Shown here piece after piece: positions 13,509-25,928 of a DNA stretch of 64,000 nucleotides. Source of the stretch: Lutraria lutraria (lineage: Eukaryota > Mollusca > Bivalvia > Venerida > Mactridae); contig OZ026840.1 in NCBI GenBank assembly GCA_964023205.1, forward strand, positions 33,210,199 to 33,274,198, given 5' to 3'. A model generated the notes under the pieces. That model made no database searches. It was not told the origin of the DNA and worked only from the letters and a program-made list of their open reading frames with translations. The position numbers and the translations under genes are program-made. Positions within the stretch are counted from its first letter, which is position 1. Every line of letters starts with the position of its first letter.

Positions 13509-13551
13509 GCAAGGACTTACATATATATATTTCCAATATGTAAGTCCTTGC
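13509..13551. repeat. 43-bp palindrome made of two MITE ends
   Basis: GCAAGGACTTACATAT is followed after a short spacer by its inverted complement ATATGTAAGTCCTTGC. The same CAAGGACTTACATA end occurs in the MITE at 11547-12084. Confidence 0.7.
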
Positions 13552-13586
13552 CATGGAACAGCATTTTATACTGTTTGACATTAATC

Positions 13587-13990
13587 TTAGGCTGAAAATA
13601 AAAATTCTTTGTTTGTAGTGCTCCGACCGACCAATCAAAATGGCCTCTACATTTCTTTTTTTTTAGTTTTTCAAGTTGATTTTTTTTTGTTATCTGTTTG
13701 CACCCGTTCAGATAAAAAGTTATTTCCGTTTTTAAACCATACCAGAATACATGGTTACCAGAATACATGGTAAGTATCCAATACAAACTGGTTGTTCATC
13801 ATATTTTGTTCTGTCTAATTACATTTTAATGCAGAATAGACTACATGGAAATATTGTGTCAAAATTGCCAATTATTTTAACAATGCAATTTCAAAAAAAA
13901 TAATAATAATAAAAAAAAATACCTACCTACCTACCTCTGGAAATTAGGGTCAGAGCACTACGAACAAACAATTTTTTAATGATGGCCTAA
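13587..13990. mobile_element. MITE with about 45-bp TIRs
   Basis: The left end TTAGGCTGAAAATAAAAATT continues to TTTGTTTGTAGTGCTCCGACC. The right end, inverted, reads TTAGGCCATCATTAAAAAAT and TTTGTTCGTAGTGCTCTGACC. It carries A-rich tracts and a short CTAC run, and is non-coding. Confidence 0.65.
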
Positions 13991-14299
13991 TCCAGAAACC
14001 TTGATTTGGAATGTTTATTTAAAGGAAGGGGCAAGTTGATTTAGTTACTTGCCCTGTCATACGAGTAGCTTTTTAAGAAAATTAATGCTGTATGTATGAG
14101 TCATAAAATGTATGTTATATGATCAAACATTTACAAACTAGTTTCTAACATGGAATTTTTTAATACATTGAAACATTGGCATTATTTTTTGTTTGTGAAC
14201 TTTAGCAGAATTCTAACTTTGTTTTGCACATCACTATACTGGTACTTGTAAATAATGTGCTTTATTAGATAGGTTTTGTGTTTATTATATACCCCGCAC

Positions 14300-14520
14300 A
14301 GGGCCTTTTTTCCAAGAATTGGGAAGGGGCCTTAGCCTTTCATTTTGGGAAGTTCAAGCACAATTATACTTGGCCAAATTTTGAGAAGGTTAGATAATCG
14401 AGTTAGAATAGCTTTGTGTTTTTGGGAATTTCTTGCCTCAAATTGGAAAAAAACCCAGCCTTTTTGCAATTGGGAAGTCACCAAGTATCGGCCTCTGTTA
14501 TAGAAGGAAAAAAGGCCCTG
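14300..14520. repeat. Dispersed repeat, about 220 bp; second copy at 24484-24700
   Basis: Both copies share the order GGGCCTTTTTTCCAA, GGGAAGGGGC, TTGGCCAAATTT, AGTTAGAATAGC and TTTTTGCAATTGGGAAGTCACCAA. Related GGGAA-rich fragments are near 3710-3860, 13090-13270 and 28578-28760. They are non-coding. Confidence 0.65.
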
Positions 14521-14526
14521 CCGCAA

Positions 14527-14820
14527 ACAAAGTTTGAGAGGGGGTTTATTGGAGTCACTCTGTCGGTCGGTGGTTGGTTGGTTGGTCTGTCCGCATACAA
14601 GCTAGTGGAGCGAACTTCTTCCACATTCTTTAAGCGATTGCAATGAAGCTTGAAATATGTCATCACCATGAAGTGAAGATGTGCAAGACACACTTTTCAT
14701 GCCCAGTAATTCTTTCATTTCAGAGTTATGTCCCCTTGAACTTAGCTGTATAGTGTACTATTTCATTCTTAGTTTCAACCGGAGCCGGGGTTATTAGTCA
14801 CCTCTGTGACAGCTTTAGTA
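14527..14820. repeat. Inverted copy of the dispersed repeat at 897-1170
   Basis: It starts with AAACAAAGTTTGAGAGGGGG, contains GGTCGGTGGTTGGTTGGTTGG and ends near CACCTCTGTGACAGCTTTAG, the mirror of the repeat at 897-1170. Confidence 0.7.
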
Positions 14821-15177
14821 TTTCTCAAGGATCTCCAAAGGATGTGATAAATAGTATGTTGCTAATTTGTGTATTTATATGCAACATTTATAATAATGAG
14901 ATCTGTGTTTTGTCTAAGTCTCTTCAATGTGTGTGAAATAACAGTTAGCTCCAATTTTTGTACAAGCAAAACGGAGACTAAAAGATAATTTTTTAGGTAC
15001 AATGGTCTTTGTAAAAGATTATGAAGGAAATAAATTTCACTAAAATTTGATGTTTCATATATTACAGCAAAATATGATGTGAAAAATATGAGGAAACAAA
15101 AGTACATGTAATTTGAACTTTGAAGTGGTGAACATTAGTGAAAATATTGATTCTAAGGTGCCAGGTGAAATGTCAAA

Positions 15178-18100
15178 ATGGGACTCTTGACTGGGGATGA
15201 CTTGGCCAAACATGCTAAACTTCTACCTTGTAAGGTGAGTCTTAAATAGAACTTTGCCATGAATTTGTACCTTAATGGGCCTATAAATTGAGGGCTCAGC
15301 TAACGCTGTCGTAACTTGTTCTTATTTCAATATGAGTTACAACACTGTTGCGCTGAGCCCTCGAAAAGTTTGTTTGTTTCTGGTTACCCGACCTACATGT
15401 GCCTTAATTTTTCCCGTGACCCTAGACTTTTGATTAGGCCTGAAGAATGGTACATGATCCACATTCTCACTATCCTTTACCACATGCTTTCAAGAGCCAA
15501 GGATGCCCTAAACAAACCTATATTTAATGAGCATTTAACTAGAAACAAACATCTTTTTAACACCTCACTGACATGTAGCAGTGCATGTACATGCCCGTTT
15601 AACTCATACCGAGTGTAATTTATCTTTCGGCAAAAATGTTGTGTTGTCCTGGTTGTGAGCACCCAAACTGTTTGTCAACAAGGTAAGTTTTTCCAAAATT
15701 ATGAAGAATACCGGCCTTGGTGTAAAAATATCGAAATGCAGTTAGCTAGCCATGGGTATTCTGAGTACGCGCATGTAAAGATATTGACCAGGATTGATGT
15801 TTTGGATGTTATATTTAGTCAGGCGAGAAATTCATTCTCGTTTTCAAGCCACCCCAAGTGACTGCGTCGTACGGTTTTAGCATCAATTTGTTCTCCAACA
15901 TGCAATATCTTTACATGTGCTGACTCAGAAAACCCATAGCTAGCTAACTGCATTTCGATATTTTTCAGAAAGGCCTGTATTCTTCATAATTTTGGAAAAT
16001 CTTACCTTATTGACATACAATATGGGTGCTCACAACGAGGGCGATTGTTCCGCACAACATTTTTGCCGAAGGATAAATTACACTAGTTATGAGTTAAATG
16101 GGCGTGATGTATATAAGTAACATTTCAATGAATTTAGTTGTTTAATATAAATATTTTTTTCATGTCTAATCCTAAATTTTTTAATTAATTTTTTTAAACT
16201 CTAGTAAAAAGGATTGATTTTCATATGAAGGCATTCATTTGTTGTGATGTACTGTTTTGCTGATGTATTAGAAGTCATTTTTCTTAGTTTACCAAATTGA
16301 CTTTGAATGACTCACTGTATTTTCATTAAAATGCTGAAATATAGCATATTTAATATGTTGTTTTCTATCATATTACAAAACATTAGGTCATACGTGACTT
16401 GGGTCAAATGCTACATCAACCATGGTATGCAAGTGGGAACTGGGAGACTGTTGCAGAGAATCTTGGTTACGGATATGAGGAAATCAAACGCTTTTCTACA
16501 ATGGCAAGTGTTAAACAAGAAATGACCCCTGGTGAGCTGATGTTACACGACTGGATACAGCAGACTTGTGGTCGAACTTTGTTTGTACTTTGTAATGCAT
16601 TAAACAAAACTGACAGGACCGACTGTGTGGCATACTTGGAGAAAGAGATTTATAGTAAGAAATTTAACGGTTATTTCAGCCCTTTTTGGACTTGAGTGGA
16701 AGGTAGACGGCCCCGTAATGGGGGGGGGGGGGGTCAGACAGGGGAAATTTTACTACTGTATATAAATAAAAACACAATGTTTGTTGAAGTTGACACCAAT
16801 GGCCATTGAATTTTCTAAAATAGCATCTATGTCCATTGTGAATATGTTAAACATGGAGAAACAATAGATTCCAGCAAATTCTTCTCCAGTTGTTAATGGT
16901 TTTCATTATTCATGCAAATTAAATATTTGACTGAAATATTTGGGATTAAATTGGGAAAAATATATGCATTTCATTAAGGGATTGTAGTGTTGTCAATAAA
17001 AGGCAGCCAAAGGCCAAATTGGTTGCTTAGGAAAGAAGATTAGTCGCCTAGAAATCCCAAATACATGTAAATCATTTAAGATGTTGCAAATGAGCATGGA
17101 ATGCCTCATTTAGTCAAGGTTTAGCCTCTTAAAGGAAAACTTAAAATGACATTAAAAAGGCCTTGATTCTGTAATGCTACCCATAAAAAAGTACAGCATC
17201 ATAGGTTATATGATAGGTAAATTATGTCATATACTACAGTTTATTCATCAGTATTAAAATATAATTATAACAAATTTGCAAACAAATCTTCACCAATTGG
17301 TTTCCAGTTCTTGACTACAGTTTGTTTCGTAATCTTTTATGAGTACTGTTATTAAAATTTAAATACAAGTAGTACATATTATGTAATATGCTCTATACTT
17401 CCATTTGATCAAGGCTGTGTTAGATTAAAGCAGGCAGAATTATATATATTTAAGAAAAACAACATTAGTAAGCCTAAGCCCTGACAAAAAGCCAGCTGCT
17501 GCAATTTTATGTTACCATGTGATTAGAGCATGTCTCGGCTTCACAAAAACACACCAACATTAAGTTTATGCAACTTTATGATCATTTGATGTACCATGAC
17601 AAACGTTCACGATTATGTTTCTTCAGATTGTGTTATTTGCACTGAACTAATGGTGTGTGTCAAGTTTGAAGATGGTAGTAGTACTTCTCATATGTGTGTG
17701 AGAACTCGTGCTGATTTGAACCTGTTAGACAGTCTACATAACTCATTAGATCTACCTATACAAACAAACTATGATCTCCTGGATGTAGGTGTATCATGGA
17801 CACAAACACTGGCTAAAGAGTTTAAGGTAAAATTATGTTTTGTTTAGGCTTTCAGTAGATCAAGGAAGTAAAATTGTAGCCTATTGAATTTTATAAAATG
17901 AATGTTGATCATTTAAATGTGCACTGGTGCATACAGAAGAATTTAAATATCAGTTGTGACATTTTTGGCTCACATGAGCGCGTAGTGCTCACAGATGAGC
18001 CATTAGGATAAGTCTTGAAATGTCAGACGTCTGTTGTCCACACTTTAACACTCTAGAGGTCATAGTTTTGACTGGATCTTCATCTGACTTTGTCAGCATA

Positions 18101-21100
18101 TTCATCTTAATGATATTTGGGACATGTATTAATATGGGTTGCCTTGGCTAAAAATGTGGTCACCTGATCAAATTACTGGAAAACCTTGATAACACTGTAA
18201 ATCGAGACAACATTTTTTATCAAGTTTTGATGAAAGTTGCTCTGCATGTTTGACTGAATGATTTTCTAGGTCAGTATTAGGCTCCTCTGGTCAAAGCCCC
18301 ATTAGCTTTTTGGATGTTAAAATTGAAGTAGGTCTTATTTTACCCAGAAAGAAGTATTATCAGTGCAAATGACTTTTATTTGCAATAAAAACATCCCAGA
18401 ATTTTATTTTTAATCATGGAGTACATACAGAAATATAGCACAGTATTATTTTCAATGATATTGCAAAAAATAAGAAAATGCATTTGACAACATTTTGAAG
18501 AGACCTGGCTAAAGAAAAGCATTATTTAATTATTGTTTTAGATCAAATAATATACATTTCTTACATTTTACTATCATTTTACCTATTGTTCAGAATTACT
18601 AAATTCAAAAAGCTAATGGGCCTTTAACATTGACCTGAAAGAATAAAGTCTCAGTCTTTTCTCAGGTTAGCAAGTAATGGGCCATCTGACAAGGCTCTCT
18701 TGTTTTTATACTGGATGTGCAATTCACAGAAGGAATAGAGTCCACTGTCCTTGATAAAATTACCGGTTATCCTGCATGTACCTGTTAGTGTACTATTTTT
18801 TAGTTTCTATAAATGCTTTCTGGTCATATTCTAGTTTGAAAACAGCATGCTGCGACAAAAAGTTTCCTCGCTTCTGACCAGAGAGTAATCACATTCTTAC
18901 TGTATGTACTAGTATTTTACACTCAAATTATGCGTTCAGTAATGTTTTTTAGGACTGATCTCTACCCTGTCTGGTCCAAAAAATCACTAAATAAGATTTA
19001 CATGGTTATTCTTTCTTAAACATTTGCAAAATCTTTCGTACAGTAGATTTTGTCGTGATACCTTTCAGGGTCGTCAGTTGATGTTATTGAGAAGAAGAGA
19101 TTGTGATAAAATGGAACAAGATCCAACCATTGATTCAAGTTGTATAGATCCTGATTTGAGCTCACACAGTGATGATATTCTGACTGGAACCAGTCCTGTC
19201 AATCAGTGGGTTCCTCTAGCTGGTTCCCTGGTAAGGTCAATAACTGGTACAGAATCTCAACAAATGCTGACCCATCAAGTACACACAGTGCCACAGCCTC
19301 ATTTTCAACCTTCATCTAATTCCCAGGTTCATCCAGTGATTGGTTCCAACTTCTCTTCTATGAAATCTCATATTGTGGAAAATTCTAGACGTGATAGTTC
19401 CATACATCATTCTGCTTTAGTTTCCAAGGTAACCAGAAATTCTTCTGAAGTAGAATTTTCTGACTATTCGAACATCCACAAACCTGTTCAAAATGATTTG
19501 AACACATCATCTACTAATCATACACAAACTTTAGAGCCCAGTGCACTGAACATTATGGATACATCTGGGATGGTTAGTGACAATAGCTCAAAAAATGGAC
19601 AATATAAACGTAAGGTTGTTTCATTGCCATCAAGTTCTGAGCTGGCATCATGCGCTGAAGCAATAACAAGAAAATATGATCACAAACGGAAAACTGAACT
19701 TGAAAGCAAAGGTAGATCTACATGTATGTCAGTTGAAGATAATGAACTGATAATTACAATGGAACATAGTAGAAATATTCTTAATGAACAGGTTAGAGCT
19801 GATATGGTTGAACATGATGAATATGATGATCGAAGAGAGGATCTACAACCGGTTGCTGAAGGTGAGAGTGCCAATGATTTTGAAGAGATTGGTGATGATG
19901 ATGTACTGAAACATGACAGCTTTCATTCTGAAGAATCAGAGTACAGAGATTTTGAAGTGGAAGTTTACAAACAACCTGAACAACTGTTCTCAACATGTAA
20001 TGATTCAGCCTCTTCATTGAATACTCATCAAGAAAACATGGTTTTAGAATCTACAGGTTTTACTGTTGAACACATTGGACCAACTGATGAAATTAAAGAA
20101 TTAGATAATGACAAGAATGAATATTTGGTTGCAACCATTACATCTGAGGGTAACTCTGAATGTGGCATAGCTTCAACTGAATATCAGTACTCAGGATGGG
20201 GAATTGACAATACAGAAGCAAAACAAATATTTAAACAAATGGAAGAGCACTCTAGGCTTAATGAAAGCCCTACTTGTTCTTTAAAGACTGATTCAAGTTC
20301 TGATGGACAACTGGTTGATTCTTGTGGTTCTACAGGATTCTCAGTGTCTGATTTAAATTCGCATGATAGAAATGAACAAGCATTTGGCTATCATTCTGGT
20401 AATAATGATGTAAATAGCTCATCAATGACAGATAAATTTGATAGAACACAGTTATATTTTGATTTCAATAATTTCTCTCAAAACACACCTCAAAGGAATA
20501 CTTTTAATGTGTCATCAGACAATCCAATCAGAATGGGGGATAATCGTGCAGATGTTTGTGATAGTTCAGTGTCTCATCATGGTAAAAACTTTAATAGATT
20601 TATCAGTGAGGACAGTGATAATACATTGAGAAAGTCAGTGTATGAAAGTTTACATCGAGGTATGTCGTGCCCGTCTGAATTTGTCTATAATGATTCACTG
20701 CACTTTTCAGAAACACCGGTCATTGCTGAGGTATTTAGTCCTGTGTCTGATGAAACAAAATTTGAGGAGTATTTACTCTCTGAGAGATCTGATGAGTCGT
20801 CAAACAGTAGCTTAGGCAGCAGAGACACTCCACCTTTCAAAAGACAGAGTATGCCAACATGTGTACAAAATCAGAATTTGAAGCGGAGTAGACTTTTACA
20901 TCAATCGTTACCTGATCATGCAAGGAATGTAAGATTCGAAGAATTTCAGTCTTCAGTGCATAGATCAGATTCGCCTTCATTACCACCTCGAACAAATTTA
21001 CCAGATTTGAGGAGAAGCTCGTTCGGGACTGATACACGAAGTACGTTACCCAGGAAACCAGAAGAACCGCAAGATAATCAGGTCGGTGTCCCGTGTAAAA

Positions 21101-22850
21101 TTGTGATTGCGGGAAAGTCAACTCGGCCACCATTGGACAATCTTCTTGCAAATGATAAATTATATGAGTACTACAAGAAGCAATTAAATGGTTACCCAGG
21201 GTGGTGTCCACGGGAAACAGAAAATACGGTAAGTATTTTAATTCAAATTCTGAGTTTTCACTCTGGTTAAAAGCTACAACTACACTAACAACAAGGTAAT
21301 TTGATTCAGGTATACCCTATGGTAATGCCACCTACAATGTTCAATTAAAACATTTAGCAGTTCAGTTTTTTTTTCTTTTTATCTATTAAATGTATAGTCT
21401 ACTATTTTCGACAAGTTTTTATTGACAAAAAATGTCTGGTATGACGTAAATATGGTCATACCTAGAAATCTTTTGGTTTGCAGTTAAAATAAAAATGGAT
21501 TCAAATATCCCTGACCCACACATTTTTGACAAAAACTGTTTTGTTCTTTATTCCAGCTTTCTTTTTTCACTACAATGGCCCTTCAGTTTTTGATTTAGGG
21601 GACTGATTTTAGATTATGACCACTTTAGTCATGAATTCAGTCAGTTAGCCTGAAACTGTTTGTTATATATAAGTTTTAGAACACATGCATTTTCAATGTT
21701 TAGTATTTTCATTTCAGATTGAGAAAACCTTGAAGGACACTTTGTCTTCTGATGGCTACTACATCTTGTGGTACATACGTGGACGTAAAAGTCTTGTTCT
21801 CAGTGTCACGTATGTATGGCTTTATTTATATGTTGTTTAACGGCCCATTCTGTAGAGCTCTATGGTCATCGGGGAGTCGCCCCATAGAGACAGGAAAGAA
21901 AATACGGGAGAACTGGACATCCCGACTCTTATTTCTTTCAGTTTTCCTGGTTCTTTATTATGCTTGGTGTATAGCATCCATACATGCTTCACCCATTTCC
22001 TGAGGTTTTCTAAACACAGTACTTGGCTTGATAGTGAGGATGGGGACACTAAAAAAGCTTTCCAGAAATCTCGGAAGCTACAGCAAAAATTTGAATCCAG
22101 GACTTGAATTGATGCATGTAGTCCAGGGTGTTACCGCTAGACCAGCAACATGTATCTACCCAATATACATGGCTTTAATGTCAGTTTGGTTTCATTGCAT
22201 GTCTGAATTAAAAATGTCCAATTTCAAGGTGCCGCCATAGCTTGGTCATCTGTATTGGCAGTTACTAGGAACATGAAACTGATCAGTATTTAAGAAATCC
22301 TGGAGATAAGTTTGGTCGACATAGTATTTATGCTCGTAATAATATTTTAGAATTTTTGATGCTGTATGATCCTGTCTGGTTCTTAGTATGGGACACCTTA
22401 CGGGAACACCTTTTGTTGAAGGGTGCACCTCTGTGCCCACTATTAAATTTGGCCCCTAATTCAGTGAAAAAAAGAAAGACTTTATTTGCCATGTATAAGT
22501 TTAACAAGTCTAATCAACGCTTCACCAGATAGTTTTGATTGGTGCATTTCGTGACAGTTTGGCACTTGTGTCTATTTTGTAAGAACGCCTTTAATTTCTT
22601 TTTCAGCTATCGACGCTCACTTGTAAACTATCAGATTCATACAAAAGTGGTTAATAAGGCTATGAAGTTTTATGTAAGTCAAGGTCATTACTTTGAAGAT
22701 CTGCATGAATTACTGCGATATTACAGAGATTATGGTGTCCGAGTGGATGTCAGCCATTTTGATAGTTATTCTGGTCATCATACTAATAGGATAAGACTAC
22801 AGTGTCCAGTCTGGGTGCAGTATGGGAGAAATCACCCTGTTAGTGTTTAA
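15178..22850 (+). CDS. Death domain plus SH2-like domain adaptor protein, six exons
   Basis: Exons 15178-15234, 16387-16654, 17627-17826, 19069-21228, 21718-21809 and 22607-22850 all have AG/GT borders and join in phase to about 1006 residues. Exons 1-2 (residues 5-108) form a death domain of the MyD88/IRAK type, with the core NWETVAENLGY, a GELMLHDWIQ helix and a terminal LEKEI. Exon 3 is unassigned. The long exon 4 (residues 176-895) is acidic and Ser-rich, apparently disordered, with a Pro-rich PSLPPRTNLPDL stretch. Residues about 880-985 look like an SH2 domain: GW, a GYYILW strand, LVLSV, NYQIHT, YFEDLHELLRYY. At the FLVR position the arginine is Trp (about residue 913). The domain pairing suggests an innate-immune adaptor; I do not recognise a named ortholog. 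Splicing is inferred, not shown. Confidence 0.75.
15290..15363. repeat. Perfect-ended palindrome in intron 1
   Basis: GGGCTCAGC at the left is mirrored by GCTGAGCCC at the right, with further matching GTCGTAACT/AGTTACAAC inside. It could fold into a hairpin of about 70 bp and is probably a small foldback element. Confidence 0.6.
15590..16110. mobile_element. Foldback element with about 200-bp inverted arms in intron 1
   Basis: The left arm (about 15590-15790) and right arm (about 15905-16107) are near-identical inverted copies. Shared blocks include CGGCAAAAATGTTGTG, TGTGAGCACCCA, CCAAAATTATGAAGAATAC and ATATCGAAATGCAGTTAGCT. Each arm contains a GGTAAG splice-donor-like site after a short Cys-containing frame, but the frame is broken in one arm. 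Confidence 0.75.
17970..18709. repeat. Dispersed repeat in intron 3 with a nested MITE (18289-18635)
   Basis: The outer ends GGCTCACATGAGC and GGCTCTCTTGTT resemble inverted ends of the element at 2073-3242. Inside, GGTCAAAGCCCCATTAGCTT near 18289 and the inverted GGCCCATTAGCTTTTTGAAT near 18605-18635 mark a second, nested inverted-repeat element. Confidence 0.55.
21836..22150. repeat. Dispersed repeat in intron 5; related inverted copy at 27585-27700
   Basis: The minus-strand phrase CTCAGGAAATGGGTGAAGCA and AATAAAGAACCAGGAAAA recur on the plus strand at 27590-27660. The 3' side (22095-22150) has a tRNA-like box on the minus strand (GTTGCTGGTCTAGCGGTAAC and a later TTCAAGTCC), suggesting a SINE. 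Confidence 0.5.
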
Positions 22851-23729
22851 TTCCAGATTTTTGATGATTTACAGTGAAATCTTTCTACAAGGCTAGAAAA
22901 TAGTTTTTACAATTACTTAACTAACCAAATAGGGTAGGTAGGTTGCAAAAGTCAGGCTATCCAGAGGGACCTACTTTTGCCCTATTTTTTTCTTCTCCGT
23001 ACTTTTGCCCTACTTATTCCCTAATTATTCTTTAAGAATATTTGTTTGCCAAAATGTTTGTTTTTCATAAAATGAATTTTTTATCCTGTTAAATTATTAA
23101 TAATTATGAACTATTGAGGTTGTTACTGTCTTTATATTAAGGTATTGAGATCCTAACACATTACCTCCGTTTTGAAGAGTATTTTAATAGGCTAGCATTG
23201 CCGTTAACGGCATTGAAAGTGTAGTTTTGACTTTTAACATGTGCCTAAAATGGTTCAAATTTAGTGCATTTGCTATGTGTGTTGTAATATTTTATATACA
23301 TTATAGACATGCCAAGAATGATAGTATGATTGTTTGCTTTAAGGCAATAGATAACTCCCAATTTTTTTCCCGTAATATGCTATCTAAGTCTTTACTAGCA
23401 CCAACTATGTTGTATTGAATGAAAAAATTGTTTTCTAGTGTATGTCTAAAAAGATATTAAAAAGGAACTATTTCTCTATCTATACCTACCCAAAACTTAG
23501 TGCAAACTTATATGTTTTAGATATTGGTCTTACTTGTACATTGAATGTATCAGACACATTAAAACTTCTTATGTCCCCTGATGATGAATCTTGTTTTCAT
23601 TAGAAATAGAAATGTGTGAAAATTATACCAACATTTTTAAACATATAAATCTGACATCATTGTGTAATGGATACTGCAGAATTAATTCATGGTTCATTGA
23701 CCTTTTGGATAGGAAGACAGTACATTGCA
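22851..23729. other. 3' flank of the death-domain gene, no further gene seen
   Basis: This should contain the 3' UTR and polyadenylation site of the gene ending at 22850. It is AT-rich and I see no recognisable coding region. Confidence 0.35.
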
Positions 23730-23910
23730 CTGTCAAACCTGTGAACAAGGGCCGCACTTTGGAAAGACAAAATATGGCCTTTATTGACAGAAGGTCTAAA
23801 CTTTTCAGAGGTCATTTTTATTCTAAATAATTGATGAATTTAGAAGAATGGCCTTTATTCACAGGGTGTCCTTTATTTAGGGGTGGCTGCTAACACAGAT
23901 TTGATTGTAC
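23730..23910. mobile_element. Pogo-like MITE
   Basis: The left end ACTGTCAAACCTGTGAACAA and the right end, inverted ACAATCAAATCTGTGTTAGC, with GGCCTTTATT phrases between. A comparable pair lies at 25087-25275, and a half element (inverted CAGTAAAGCCTGTGTTAGTA) at about 54518-54575. Confidence 0.5.
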
Positions 23911-24483
23911 ATGTAACTTGCATATGAGAATTATGTGTCTTTCAAAATTCATTCAATGCTTGGGGTACTTGATTATACAAAAGTATTTGCTAGGAGGCTT
24001 AGAAGTTTTGATATGTATATACTTGATTCTATGGCATATGTTTTTATTGCACCTGTACCTGTACTTGTGTACTGGTTTTACAGTTTTAGGTCACTGTCAT
24101 ATATATAATGTTTTTATTGCACCTGTAGTTGTGTACTGGTTTTAGGTCACAGTCATATATATAATGTTATTGAATATTGTTATTATTATATTTTACATAT
24201 CTCTGTTGTTATGAAAGAATTTGTGCAGCTATACAGTTTTTATACTATTATGTTAATGAGTAGAATCTCTGAAGTTTGAGGACTTTATATAAGTACGTAG
24301 TTTAGAATATAAGATACCGATATAACTGATTTTGTTGAATTATGTATGAGCAAGGACACTATCTATTAATGACTATTGTTTGAGAAGTTAGTGTTATATT
24401 TTACTATGTTGATGATTTTCATTAAACTTAAGGCTTTGAAACAACATTTGTATTCATTGCTAATTAGGGCAAAAGTCTGATCT

Positions 24484-24700
24484 CAGGGCCTTTTTTCCAA
24501 AAATTGGGGAAGGGGCTTTAGCATTTCATGTTGCGAAATTCAAGTGCAATGTTTGGCCAAATTTAGGGAAGGTTTGACAACCAAGTTAGAATAGCATTGT
24601 ATTTTGGGGAAATTCTTGCCCCAAATTGAGAAAAACAGCCTTTTTGCAATTGGGAAGTCACCAAATTTTTGCCTTATTTATAGAAAGAAAAAGACTCTGA
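24484..24700. repeat. Second copy of the repeat at 14300-14520
   Basis: It is collinear with the first copy, from GGGCCTTTTTTCCAAAAATT to TTTTTGCAATTGGGAAGTCA, in the same orientation. Confidence 0.65.
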
Positions 24701-25086
24701 ATCTAAATTATTGTTGTTGTTTGTGAGGTATGTTTCAATATTTACCTGTTATTGTTCAAGATACTAATGTTTGAAAGAAATTTGTATGGTGATACTCAAA
24801 GCTATTCTACTCAAGTTTACTGAAAGAATCTCATTTTTTTATTTTTAATTATCAGTTACTTATAATTTATATGTATCTTGATTTTAACTTTTTAAAACTT
24901 ATTTTTTATACTTGCATATTACAGGAGTCTTTGTTTAAGACAATTTTAAGCAAATTTATTTGTAGAATGGTTGCTTAAACATGTCTGTTTGTCCATCTGT
25001 CTGTCTTTCTGTGTATATCTTACAGTTGTATCTAGAAATACTAAATATGTAATGTCTGTCTGTATTGCAGTTTATGCTTTCATTGG

Positions 25087-25275
25087 ACCTATGGTCAAAC
25101 CTGCATTTAAGATCACCTCAGACTAAAAGTCACCCTGTGAATGATGCCATTGCTTTAAAAAACAACCATTGATTATTAAGAACAAAATGACCCCAAAGTA
25201 AAGTCTATCTGTCAATATAGGCATCAGAATACCTTTCCCAAGGGTGGCCTTTGTTCTCATATTTGACTGTACATG
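25087..25275. mobile_element. Pogo-like MITE
   Basis: The left GGTCAAACCTGCATTTAAGA and right inverted CAGTCAAATATGAGAACAAA ends flank about 190 bp, with GATCACCTCAG and GGGTGGCC subterminal blocks. It is non-coding. Confidence 0.5.
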
Positions 25276-25928
25276 AAGAGTGATATTAATTTAGAAACTC
25301 TTTTCTTTCATCTACTGAATTTATTATGATTTATTTTTATTGTTGATGATATGACAGGTTATACTTATATTTTAATACATTTATATACTTTTGATCATGA
25401 ATCAATATGAATTGACTGTGTCTTATAGATACTGTTTATTTAGATCACCTATATTTTCTGTTCCTGAAATTTAAGGATATATATGGCGTTATAAAAAGTC
25501 TATAGTATTTGTGTTGTGCGGGAGCTGCAGTATTTATGAACATCTTTCTTATGTATTGCCGAATATTTTGATGTTAGTATTTTTAGTAACTTGTATAACA
25601 CTTGTTAACACAGAAAATATAAGATTTTTTATCACATTTCAACTGTTAACATCATGCAAAGATTATGAAAATAGTTAATGCTGTGTTTGAATTTAATTGC
25701 AACATTCAACATATTTACACAATTTTACATCCAAGTGTTTATTTACATTACAGTTCTATGTACATTTCAACGCAAAATATTTTGTGTGACACTTATATAT
25801 TTACATTTTCATATTTGTTTATCACAAGTACGTTTTTACGATAGTATTTTAACTTCCTGATACATTATTTTCTGTGTTATTTTGTTTTTGTGGGTAGAAG
25901 TTAGATGTTGTTTGATATGGTATTACAG

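Noticed and set aside
15635..15690. THAP-like exon in the foldback arm (MLCCPGCEHPN)
   Set aside because: The frame is too short to identify and is broken in the mirrored arm.
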